A stretch of DNA of 14,371 nucleotides from Chloroflexota bacterium (GTDB taxonomy: Bacteria > Chloroflexota > Ktedonobacteria > Ktedonobacterales > Ktedonobacteraceae): contig CADDZH010000121.1 of assembly GCA_902812455.1 (NCBI GenBank), positions 1-14,371 of the forward strand, written 5' to 3'. The position numbers and the translations under genes are program-made. The notes under the pieces were generated by a model that saw only the letters and a program-made list of their open reading frames with translations, was not told the DNA's origin and did not search any database. Shown piece after piece: positions 1-6,605 of this stretch (positions are counted from its first letter, which is position 1; each line of letters starts with the position of its first letter).

Positions 1-2
1 AC

Positions 3-155
3 GACCTGCTCAACCCGATGGGCGCAGACTCGGTCTCAATGGTGGTGCAGGTGATAGGCTCAAACGGGACAATCGTGGCCGAGCGACCCATGTACTTCAT
101 TTTCGCAGGCAATGAGCCGGGCGGCACTGATGTGATTGGCTACACTGGCCAGTAG
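3..155 (+). CDS. C-terminal fragment of a probable secreted/cell-surface protein
   Basis: The frame beginning at base 3 is open from the window edge to the TAG at 153-155 and gives 50 residues that start DLLNPMGADSVSMVVQ. The tail has the pattern 'VAERPMYF' followed by 'GGTDVIGY'. I associate this pattern from memory with the ends of secreted proteins in Ktedonobacteria and related Chloroflexota; it reads as a small beta-rich module. The N-terminus, any signal peptide and the main domain lie outside the window, so no function can be assigned. The gene ends 223 bases before the Ccm operon and is followed by a strong stem-loop, so it probably belongs to a separate transcription unit. The call as the end of a real gene is fairly firm; the family is a recollection. 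Confidence 0.6.
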   Translation, partial: DLLNPMGADSVSMVVQVIGSNGTIVAERPMYFIFAGNEPGGTDVIGYTGQ

Positions 156-184
156 TTTTTCAATGCCCACACGACGGGCGTGAA

Positions 185-217
185 GGGCTGGGGCGATGGT
201 CAGCAATGCCCCAGCCC
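185..217 (+). terminator. Perfect 10-bp stem-loop downstream of the first gene
   Basis: GGGCTGGGGC at 185-194 is exactly complementary to GCCCCAGCCC at 208-217, with a 13-base loop. It lies 30 bases after the stop codon of the partial gene. No run of T follows, so it is not a classical intrinsic terminator. It could be a transcript 3'-end stabiliser, a factor-dependent stop or an unrelated palindrome. Confidence 0.35.
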
Positions 218-344
218 ACGATGTGATGGTATGGGCGAACAACCTTCGTACCCTCTCTTCTTTCAGGCCCCTGTAAGGTCTGCATTGGAAACTGCAAGCC
301 GCAAATCAGTCTCAGCCAGCATAATCAAGTTGTCATTCTGCCTC

Positions 345-378
345 TTGTATTATTGTGTCAATTTGATATGATCTGACT
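345..378 (+). promoter_or_regulatory. Probable sigma70-type promoter giving a leaderless Ccm-operon mRNA
   Basis: TATGAT at 367-372 is a good -10 box. TTGTAT at 345-350 lies 16 bases upstream as a weak -35. The -10 ends six bases before the ATG at 379, so the usual start of transcription would fall on the A of the start codon. No Shine-Dalgarno-like sequence precedes that ATG. Together these fit a leaderless transcript, as known for Actinobacteria and Deinococcus. The element is seen; the leaderless mode is inferred. Confidence 0.5.
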
Positions 379-1038
379 ATGGCAGCGAACGAAACATTAC
401 CTGTATCTGGCAACAATCCAAAGATGAATACAGGGTCTGATCAGGCAGCAGCAAGACATAAAACTTTGCGCAAGCGCCGCATCATTATTTTTACGGTAGC
501 CACTGTGCTCAATGCCGGGCTGCTGGCCCTGCTGGCCTGGCAGTTGCTCACGCCTGCCCAGAACCAATCGAGCGGGGGCAACAGCAGCTATACGCCGTCC
601 GATCCGCTCAAAGGCAAGCCGGCGCCCAACTTCACGCTGGCCGCGCTCGGCACAGGCTATGGCTCGACGATCTCCCTGGCAGATTTCAAGGGAAAATCCA
701 TCGTGCTTGATTTCTGGTCATCATCGTGTGGCCCCTGCCAGGATGAGGCGCCCATGTTGCAGGCCATGTCGCAGAAGATGCAAGCAAAGGGAGTTGTCTT
801 CATCGGCGTTGACTTTGAAGACACCCAGACTGATGGCTCGGCCTTTTTGCAGAAATATCATATTACGTACCCAAATGCATTCGATCCAACCGGCTCGACC
901 GCCATCAATTACGGCGTGGCCTATACGCCGACGACATTCTTCATTAACAGTAAGGGCATCATCGTGGGCAACATACCGCGTGAGATGACGGCCCAGGATT
1001 TGCAGCAGAATTTACGATTGCTCACGCCCAAAATGTAG
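379..1038 (+). CDS. Membrane-anchored TlpA/CcmG-like thiol-disulfide oxidoreductase
   Basis: A 219-residue protein with a charged cytoplasmic start (RHKTLRKRR near 26-34), one membrane segment at about 35-57, a Ser/Gly/Pro linker, and a thioredoxin-fold domain at about 77-219. The active site is SSCGPC with C117 and C120. The usual cis-proline is present in YTPTTFF (P184). Proteins of this family face outward and keep the apocytochrome CxxCH thiols reduced (CcmG), or serve other extracytoplasmic reductions (TlpA, ResA). Being first in a Ccm operon favours the CcmG role. The site has Ser before the first Cys and Gly-Pro between the cysteines, where CcmG/TlpA proteins typically have WCxPC, so the redox potential may differ. 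No CcdA/DsbD electron donor is encoded in the window. The ATG at 379 has no ribosome site but suits leaderless translation; a second in-frame ATG at 424 would also keep the membrane anchor. Confidence 0.87.
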   Translation: MAANETLPVSGNNPKMNTGSDQAAARHKTLRKRRIIIFTVATVLNAGLLALLAWQLLTPAQNQSSGGNSSYTPSDPLKGKPAPNFTLAALGTGYGSTISLADFKGKSIVLDFWSSSCGPCQDEAPMLQAMSQKMQAKGVVFIGVDFEDTQTDGSAFLQKYHITYPNAFDPTGSTAINYGVAYTPTTFFINSKGIIVGNIPREMTAQDLQQNLRLLTPKM

Positions 1039-1039
1039 T

Positions 1040-1098
1040 GGCCTCCCTTGTGGGGGCCAGGCTAAAAAACTTACCAGGGAAAAAACCTTGCCCGGTAA
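1040..1098 (+). other. Two tandem RNA hairpins in the spacer after the thioredoxin gene
   Basis: Hairpin one (1040-1058) has a 7-bp stem with one G-T pair and a 5-base loop, starting two bases after the stop codon. Hairpin two (1071-1098) pairs TTACC(A)GGG with CCCGGTAA around an 11-base A-rich loop, with one bulged A. The 9-mer AAAACCTTG occurs at 1082-1090 and again at 1097-1105. Neither hairpin is followed by a T-run, so partial termination, RNA processing or mRNA stabilisation between the first gene and the rest of the operon are all possible. This is the largest gap inside the operon (84 bases). Confidence 0.35.
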
Positions 1099-1122
1099 AA
1101 CCTTGTCAGATTAACAAATACC

Positions 1123-1581
1123 ATGTTTGAAATTCGCCTGATTGTTCGATCGGCCCATCTGCTGGCAGCGGCGGCGTGGGTAGGCGGGAACATCATGTAC
1201 CTGGTCGTCGTCATTCCCGCTTTGCGCAGCGGCGGGCCTGCTCCAGGCGTGGCGGCGCAGGTGGCCGCACTGTTCAGGCGAATGGTGAATATTTGCATGG
1301 GAGTGCTGCTCCTTACCGGAGCGTACCTCATGTTTGACCGGCTTACACAAACAACGCTGGGCTGGCCGTACCTGGTGGTTCTGGGCTTGAAAATTATCGC
1401 AGCTCTTGCTATGTTTATGTTAGCGATGTATCTTGGACAGAGTAATATACGCAAGCTGGCAAAGCGTTCGACGCGCCTCTCAAAAGCGGCGCCGCAGCTC
1501 ATGCTAGCGCTTGGCATTCTCGTATTTATCCTGGGGGCGCTCCTCACCGGACTGTTTGAGGCATCTATCGCCCCTCATTAA
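1123..1581 (+). CDS. CopD-like four-helix membrane protein
   Basis: A 152-residue protein with four hydrophobic segments at about 12-34, 54-71, 82-104 and 123-144. The start, RSAHLLAAAAWVGGNIMY (H12, W19, G21-G22), resembles the first helix of CopD/YcnJ-type domains (Pfam CopD), which occur in copper-uptake and haem-associated membrane proteins. The C-terminal half has the small-residue-rich helices common in that superfamily. It lies between the thioredoxin gene and ccmE, 14 bases from ccmE, so it is probably co-transcribed with the cytochrome c genes. A role in haem or copper handling is inferred from position only. The ATG at 1123 lacks a recognisable Shine-Dalgarno sequence, the only such case in the operon apart from the leaderless first gene. 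Family call is moderate, and the exact function is unknown. Confidence 0.65.
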   Translation: MFEIRLIVRSAHLLAAAAWVGGNIMYLVVVIPALRSGGPAPGVAAQVAALFRRMVNICMGVLLLTGAYLMFDRLTQTTLGWPYLVVLGLKIIAALAMFMLAMYLGQSNIRKLAKRSTRLSKAAPQLMLALGILVFILGALLTGLFEASIAPH

Positions 1582-1595
1582 GCGGAGCTTGTACC

Positions 1596-2057
1596 GTGCA
1601 ATCGACTGTGACGACATCAACTGAAGAGAACATACAGGTTCCGGCGCGGCGCAGGCGCTGGCGCCTTCCGCTCAGTTTTATGATTGGTGGACTGGTTATT
1701 TTAGCGGCAGTAGGCTATCTTGTCTATGCCAATACGCGGTCGAACGCCGTCTACTATATGACTGTTGACGAGCTTAAACATTGCGCAACGTGCGCCGCGC
1801 AGCAATCGGTGCGCGTTGCTGGGGTTGTACAGAAGGGATCGATTGTACGCAATGAGCAAACGCAACAGGTAAACTTTGTAATCACAGCCAATGGGCAGTC
1901 GCTGCCGGTGACATATACAGGCGTGGTGCCGGACATTTTCGGCCCCGGCATTACTGTGGTTGTGGAGGGCCATTACACAGGCCAGGGACCATTCCATGCG
2001 CAAACCCTGCTTACCAAATGCCCTTCAAAGTTTCAATCCGCTACGCCGTCACCATGA
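1596..2057 (+). CDS. ccmE: Haem chaperone CcmE, C-type, with CxxxF motif
   Basis: A 153-residue protein. Basic residues at 18-23 precede a single membrane anchor at about 25-46, and a beta-barrel (OB-like) domain follows at about 50-138, containing YYMTVDEL, VRVAGVVQKGSI and VPVTY-like strands. This is the classic CcmE layout. CcmE receives haem from CcmC/CcmAB outside the membrane and hands it to CcmF. E. coli CcmE binds haem covalently through His in an HxxxY motif, and archaea and some bacteria use CxxxY. Here the motif is TKCPSKF, giving C142 and F146, so the Tyr is also replaced. An additional Cys pair, HCATC (C63, C66), lies early in the barrel domain. The GTG start at 1596 is supported by GGAG at 1584-1587. 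ccmF follows after 25 bases. Confidence 0.88.
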   Translation: MQSTVTTSTEENIQVPARRRRWRLPLSFMIGGLVILAAVGYLVYANTRSNAVYYMTVDELKHCATCAAQQSVRVAGVVQKGSIVRNEQTQQVNFVITANGQSLPVTYTGVVPDIFGPGITVVVEGHYTGQGPFHAQTLLTKCPSKFQSATPSP

Positions 2058-2082
2058 GCCGGCATCGTAAAGAGGAATTACT

Positions 2083-4161
2083 GTGCATGTTTCAGACCTG
2101 GGTGTCATCTCCCTGGCACTCGCTTTAGGCTTTGCTATCTACACCATCATTACCGGCGTGCTGGGGGCAGTGCGTCGCTCGCCTCGCCTCGTTGCCAGCA
2201 TGCGACGCGGGGTGCTGGTCGTCGCCTTCTTTCTCATAGCCGCCTCGGCTTCTCTCATCGTCTCGTTTCTAATCCATGATTTCGGTGTGGCTTACGTCGC
2301 GCACGAATCGAACCTGGCCATGCCCTGGTATTTCACCGTCGCGGCCTTTTATGGCGGGCAGGAGGGATCGCTCCTGTACTGGGCGCTGATGCTTTCGGTC
2401 TTCTCTGCCATCTTTGCCCTGACGGCTAAACGCGCTCCGGCGCCCCTGGTGCCGTATGTCATGGCAACGTTGATGGCCATCGAAACCTTCTTCTTGCTCA
2501 TGCTGCTCACCGTCTCCAGCCCCTTCGTGCGCCTGCCCGTTGCCCCAAAAGATGGCATTGGCCTGAACCCATTGCTGATGGACCCCGGTATGCTGGTACA
2601 CCCACCGATGCTGCTCATGGGCTATATGAGCTTCTCTGTTCCCTACGCCTTTGCCGTCGCCGCCATGCTCACCGGCAAGCTGGATAGTGACTGGCTGCGC
2701 TCGATCCGGCGCTGGACGCTGGCCTCGTGGTCAATCCAGACCACCGGACTGATACTGGGCGCGTGGTGGGCCTATCACGTACTGGGTTGGGGCGGCTACT
2801 GGGGCTGGGACCCCGTAGAGAATGCCGCGCTCCTGCCCTGGCTGACAGCAACTGCTTTCCTGCATTCGGCAATGGTGCAGGAGCGGCGGGGCATGCTCAA
2901 AGTCTGGAACCTCTTCCTGGTGATCGCCTCGTTTGCGCTCTCGATCTTCGGTACCTTCGAGGTACGCAGCGGCATCATCAGTTCGGTGCATTCCTTCGCC
3001 TATTCAGATATCGGCGGCTACTTCCTGGCTTTTCTCGTGATCATCATCATTTTCAGCACAGGGCTGTTCGTGTTTCGCTTGCCCAGGCTTCGCCCTGAGC
3101 AGGAATTTGACTCGGTTGTCTCACGTGAAGGCGCGTTCTTGCTCAACAACCTGCTGCTGGTGGGTATTGCCTTTGCCATACTGTGGGGCACCATCTTCCC
3201 GCTGATCTCAGCAGCCTTTGCCCACCAGACAATGACTGTCGGCCCGCCCTTCTACGACTCCGTCAATGGGCCGCTCTTCGCTGTGCTGATCCTGGCGATG
3301 GGCATCGGCCCGCTCCTGGCATGGCGGCGCACTTCAACCCGCGCGTTATGGCGCAACCTGGGCGTGCCTGCTCTGGCAGCCGCCGTATGTGCTGCTATCC
3401 TGCCCCTGGCGGGTATACGCACTATCTGGCCCAATATCGGCTTTGCCGCCTGCTCGTTTACCGCTGGCGCAATCATCTATGAACTGTGGCGAGGCGTGCG
3501 CGTGCGCCACAGTCATGGCGAAACTTATCCCATCGCTTTCCTGATGCTCATCAAACGCTATCGCCAGCGCTACGGCGGCTACATTGTTCACCTGGGGCTG
3601 GTCATCCTTGCCGTCGGTGTCATTGGCTCCTATTTTTTCCAGGTGCAGCAGGATGCGGTGCTGAAACCTGGACAGGAAATGAGTGTTGCCGGCTATCAAT
3701 TCACCTATTTTGGTAACTATGAAGAGACAGGCCCCGGAACTGATACAGTCAAGTCCATCGTGCAGATCTGGCACGATGGGCAGTTTGAAGGATATATCTA
3801 TCCTGGGCGTGTCTTCTACGAGAACTTTGCCAACCAGCCTGTCAGTTTGATCCCGATCACTACCTTCGGCCTGACCGATGTCTATGTCTTCCTGGCCGAT
3901 TGGCAGGGCGCTTCCCAGGCTACCATTCGCGTCTTCATCAATCCGCTTGTGCCGCTTATCTGGGACGGTGGGCTGGTTATGCTCATTGGCGGTATTATTT
4001 GCTGGTGGCCGGAAGAGCGCAAACGCGTGGCGAGCGAGATACAGCCTGTACGTAAAGCCAGGCCAAAGCTTGCGGTTGCTGGCCCGGCTGAAGCTGCTTC
4101 ATCCCTGCATGCCCAGCGACTGCCCAACCAGGACCAGGGCGATGAGGAGGCGGTGGTATGA
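2083..4161 (+). CDS. ccmF: Cytochrome c haem lyase subunit CcmF
   Basis: A 692-residue polytopic membrane protein, close to the usual 630-680. It has the N-terminal CcmF signature around 63-100 (DFGVAYVAHESN, GGQEGSLLYW), HPPMLLMGY at 173-181, and the tryptophan-rich WWD haem-handling segment at about 228-253. Four His residues expected as haem ligands are present: H173, H261 (FLHS), H303 (SVHSF) and H504 (GGYIVHLG). A large extracytoplasmic region at about 520-630 precedes the last helix and a hydrophilic C-terminal tail. CcmF accepts haem from CcmE and, with CcmH, ligates it to apocytochrome c outside the membrane. GTG at 2083 is preceded by AGAGGA (2071-2076). The stop overlaps the ccmH start by four bases (ATGA), implying coupled translation. 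Confidence 0.96.
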   Translation: MHVSDLGVISLALALGFAIYTIITGVLGAVRRSPRLVASMRRGVLVVAFFLIAASASLIVSFLIHDFGVAYVAHESNLAMPWYFTVAAFYGGQEGSLLYWALMLSVFSAIFALTAKRAPAPLVPYVMATLMAIETFFLLMLLTVSSPFVRLPVAPKDGIGLNPLLMDPGMLVHPPMLLMGYMSFSVPYAFAVAAMLTGKLDSDWLRSIRRWTLASWSIQTTGLILGAWWAYHVLGWGGYWGWDPVENAALLPWLTATAFLHSAMVQERRGMLKVWNLFLVIASFALSIFGTFEVRSGIISSVHSFAYSDIGGYFLAFLVIIIIFSTGLFVFRLPRLRPEQEFDSVVSREGAFLLNNLLLVGIAFAILWGTIFPLISAAFAHQTMTVGPPFYDSVNGPLFAVLILAMGIGPLLAWRRTSTRALWRNLGVPALAAAVCAAILPLAGIRTIWPNIGFAACSFTAGAIIYELWRGVRVRHSHGETYPIAFLMLIKRYRQRYGGYIVHLGLVILAVGVIGSYFFQVQQDAVLKPGQEMSVAGYQFTYFGNYEETGPGTDTVKSIVQIWHDGQFEGYIYPGRVFYENFANQPVSLIPITTFGLTDVYVFLADWQGASQATIRVFINPLVPLIWDGGLVMLIGGIICWWPEERKRVASEIQPVRKARPKLAVAGPAEAASSLHAQRLPNQDQGDEEAVV

Positions 4162-4718
4162 AGCAGAAACGTTCGCTGTTGATTGCTTTTGCCGCGATCG
4201 CTATTGTAGGTGCGGTCTGGTCGTTTGTGCTGCTCCACAATCCGCCGCAGGAAACACTCGACCAGCGGGTCAATGATGTGGCATCCCAGTTGAAGTGTCC
4301 GGTGTGCCAGGGCGAGTCCGTTGCCAATTCGCCGTCAACCATTGCGCAGCAGATGCGCGGCGTTATTCGCCAGCAATTGCAGTCCGGCAAGTCGGAGCAG
4401 CAGGTGATCCAGTATTTTGAGGAGCGCTACGGGGACCAGATCGTCTGGGTGCCGCAGTGGCAGGGCTTCACCCTCCTGGCCTGGCTTGTGCCCATAGCCT
4501 TGCTGCTGTTTGGCATATGCATCCTCTTTTACGTGCTGCGGAGCTGGCGTGCCGCGCCTGCAAGCGCCACAGCCAGCGACGAGGCCGAGTTGGAGAACGT
4601 GGACGAGGCCGAACTGGCAGCCTACCGCGAGCAGCTTGAGAGTGAGCTGGCCAGCGAAGATCCTCTGTTTGCATCGCACGAAGCGGCGACTGATCGCGAG
4701 GGAATGGAGGCAATCTGA
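4158..4718 (+). CDS. ccmH: Cytochrome c biogenesis protein CcmH (CycL type)
   Basis: A 186-residue protein. A signal-anchor at about 6-26 is followed by a helical extracytoplasmic domain with the family motif LKCPVCQGESVANSPS (C47, C50), then a second membrane segment at about 105-127 and an acidic cytoplasmic tail. The motif matches the LRCxxCQ consensus of CcmH/CycL, which exchanges disulfides with the apocytochrome CxxCH site and works alongside CcmF and CcmG. The tail after 130 is Glu/Ala-rich (AELENVDEAELAAYREQLESE) and probably helical. Short CcmH proteins in other phyla end soon after the second helix, so this tail is an addition. It overlaps ccmF by ATGA at its start and the next gene by one base (TGATG). 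Confidence 0.93.
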   Translation: MKQKRSLLIAFAAIAIVGAVWSFVLLHNPPQETLDQRVNDVASQLKCPVCQGESVANSPSTIAQQMRGVIRQQLQSGKSEQQVIQYFEERYGDQIVWVPQWQGFTLLAWLVPIALLLFGICILFYVLRSWRAAPASATASDEAELENVDEAELAAYREQLESELASEDPLFASHEAATDREGMEAI

Positions 4719-5110
4719 TGCAATTTTTATCTGTGCTCACCGGCATTGTGCTGGGCCTGGTCGCGCTTGCCTTCGTCCTTTACCCGTTCTACCGCCGCTC
4801 GCCAGCGCCACAAGAACCACTTCCTGAGCAGAATGGCAATCCTGGGGCTGAAGTAAACCAGTCACTGCAAGCGCAGGCAGAGCGGGAACAGGCAGCCCGT
4901 GCGGCGCTGCAGGAAGTCGAGCTTGATTACCAGCTTGGCAACATCGAAGAGGCGGATTATCGCACGTTGCGAGAACGCTACCTGCGCCGTGCCCTCGTCG
5001 CCTTGAAGTCGCGCTATGACCATGAACAGGAGCTTGACACAGCCATCGAGGAAAAGTTGCGCCAGATGCGGGAACGTGAGGGCCATGAGGGACATGAAAA
5101 TGCGGAATAA
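4718..5110 (+). CDS. Short CcmI-like membrane-anchored helical protein
   Basis: A 130-residue protein with one N-terminal membrane segment (about 3-25, YPFYRR as stop-transfer), a Pro-rich linker, and a helical region at 50-121. The piece ALQEVELDYQLGNIEEADYRTLRERY at 63-88 has the two-helix 'LDxxxGxIxxxxYxxLRxRY' form found in the CcmI N-terminal region and in SHOCT-like tails. CcmI binds apocytochrome c and assists CcmF/CcmH, but this protein lacks the long TPR domain of proteobacterial CcmI, so it is only the anchor-plus-hairpin part. The tail contains a small EGHEGHE sequence. GGAGG at 4706-4710 sits seven bases before the ATG, which overlaps the ccmH stop by one base. Function is inferred from position and motif. 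Confidence 0.7.
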   Translation: MQFLSVLTGIVLGLVALAFVLYPFYRRSPAPQEPLPEQNGNPGAEVNQSLQAQAEREQAARAALQEVELDYQLGNIEEADYRTLRERYLRRALVALKSRYDHEQELDTAIEEKLRQMREREGHEGHENAE

Positions 5111-6605
5111 CGAATATTGGCGGGTGCACATTCCACACGTTGCCAAAAAAACACGTTATGCCGGGGACGAATCGCATATAGTAGGGGCGAGCGGGGCCGG
5201 GTGGATGCAGGGTGGGCCTTTATGGTCGCCCGTCCGTCTTGTGATTGCATGTTTGTCCCTTGCCCTGATCATCCCTGCGATTCTCATTGTGTTTCTCGTC
5301 GTTATCATTTTCTCATCCCCTCCGGCCCACGCAAGCGCCACCAGCTCAGGAAATGGACGCATTTATGGGCAATTGCTCAATGGCACAAAGCACAATGCGC
5401 CCGTGGCGAAGCAGCAGGTAACCTTGCAACTGGCAGAGGGCAATGAGGCTATAGACTATGCAACCGTGACAACCGGTGCGCAGGGTTCCTTTTCGTTTAG
5501 CGGCCTGGATACCGATAAGGCCATCAGCTACACGATCTACACGAACTATGAGGGGGCGCAGTACAATACCCCTTTCATCAACCTTGCGAGCAAGCCTCTA
5601 CAGCAGGTGAATTTGACGGTGTACGAGGCGACGAATAGCATGGCGAACATCGCTATCGTGCAGGCTACCATCTTGCTACATGCCCCGGATGCGCAAAAGG
5701 GCATCGTTCCTGTTTCCGAGTTGATTATTTTTCGCAATCTGAATAATCGCACGTATGTCGGCTCTCTCAATACAAGCCATGGTATGCCCAACGCGCTGCG
5801 TTTCTCTCTGCCGCATACAGCAAAGAATCTCTCTCTCAGCACCGGGTTTAACGGCTACCAGGCAATCCAGGTCGATCAGGGCTTTGCCACGAATGCTGCT
5901 GTTCCTCCAGGGGACTCGCAGTTCGGCTTTACCTTCGATATGCCCTATACCACTTCTGATTATGACTTTGACTACCAGATCCTTTATCCTACGATCCGCC
6001 TATCGATGCTGATCCCGGTAGATATTCATGCCAGTTCCGATACGCTGGCCTCCGCCGGGCCGGTCACCACAGACCAGCAGGTGCTGGACGTATTTGGTGC
6101 GACGGCTTTGCTTCCTCCCAAACAGGTGCATGTAGAACTTGAAGGCCTGCCCGTGACGAACCAGCCGGCCACTGCGCCAGCTTCGTCTTCTGCCTTCGGT
6201 TCCGGCATTGCGTGGTCGTGGCTGATTCTCGCCCTGTTGCTCATGGCCTCCGCCGTGCTTGGCACGTGGTTTATCTATCGTTCTAGACGTTATCCCACTC
6301 CTGCTATTCTTAAAAAGAAAACTCAGCAGAGACAGCGGGAGGAGATACGGGCTGTGCAAGATACGAGCGACGATCTTAAAAAGAAGCCTTCACAGCAGCA
6401 GGGCAAGAAGGCGGCCACCAGAGCTGCCCAGGAGACAGCAGATAAAGTGGATAAAGCGGATAAAGAGCAGGCCCTGTTGCAGGAGCTGCTCGATCTGGAT
6501 AAGGCATACGAGGCCGGGAAACTGGCAAAAGCAGAATACCGCGAACGGCGAGCAAAAACGAAGGCGCAATTGCGCGCTATCATGAGTGAGAAGGTGACAA
6601 GGTGA
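5100..6605 (+). CDS. Two-TM protein with extracytoplasmic carboxypeptidase-regulatory-like domain, Ccm-operon unknown
   Basis: About 501 residues from the ATG at 5100. Layout: an unusual 44-residue N-terminus; membrane segment 45-72; an extracytoplasmic region with a carboxypeptidase-regulatory-like (transthyretin/Ig-like) beta domain at about 86-176 (GRIYGQLL, VTLQL, GSFSFSGL); further beta-rich sequence to about 350; membrane segment 373-393; and a Lys/Gln-rich cytoplasmic tail. The tail ends with LLQELLDLDKAYEAGKLAKAEYRERR at about 459-484, resembling the hairpin of the CcmI-like neighbour. I do not recognise a named gene. Being wedged between the CcmI-like gene and ccmA, with overlaps on both sides, argues for a part in haem delivery or complex assembly. 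Start choice: ATGs at 5085, 5094 and 5100 are in frame; GAGGG at 5087-5091 best suits 5100. ATG 5205 would remove the repeat-derived N-terminus but lacks a clear ribosome site. Confidence 0.78.
   Translation: MRNNEYWRVHIPHVAKKTRYAGDESHIVGASGAGWMQGGPLWSPVRLVIACLSLALIIPAILIVFLVVIIFSSPPAHASATSSGNGRIYGQLLNGTKHNAPVAKQQVTLQLAEGNEAIDYATVTTGAQGSFSFSGLDTDKAISYTIYTNYEGAQYNTPFINLASKPLQQVNLTVYEATNSMANIAIVQATILLHAPDAQKGIVPVSELIIFRNLNNRTYVGSLNTSHGMPNALRFSLPHTAKNLSLSTGFNGYQAIQVDQGFATNAAVPPGDSQFGFTFDMPYTTSDYDFDYQILYPTIRLSMLIPVDIHASSDTLASAGPVTTDQQVLDVFGATALLPPKQVHVELEGLPVTNQPATAPASSSAFGSGIAWSWLILALLLMASAVLGTWFIYRSRRYPTPAILKKKTQQRQREEIRAVQDTSDDLKKKPSQQQGKKAATRAAQETADKVDKADKEQALLQELLDLDKAYEAGKLAKAEYRERRAKTKAQLRAIMSEKVTR
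5180..5233 (+). repeat. GTAGGGGC-type repeat copy inside a coding N-terminus
   Basis: AGTAGGGGCG at 5180-5189 matches the start of the repeat arm at 11875, and the segment closes with GGTCGCCCGTCC near 5223-5234, partly complementary to the opening. GC-rich direct runs (GCGGGGCCGGGTGG) fill the middle. It encodes about residues 27-45 of the two-TM protein, just before its first membrane helix. The match to the other copies is short, so family membership is likely but not certain. Confidence 0.45.

Noticed and set aside
180..371. Plus-strand 63-codon frame between the first two genes
   Set aside because: It runs across the perfect stem-loop at 185-217 and the promoter, has no ribosome site, and the product resembles nothing.
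1071..1547. Minus-strand open frame of 158 codons opposite the CopD-like gene
   Set aside because: The plus-strand protein has four clear membrane helices; the antisense product is Arg/Thr-rich with no recognisable feature.
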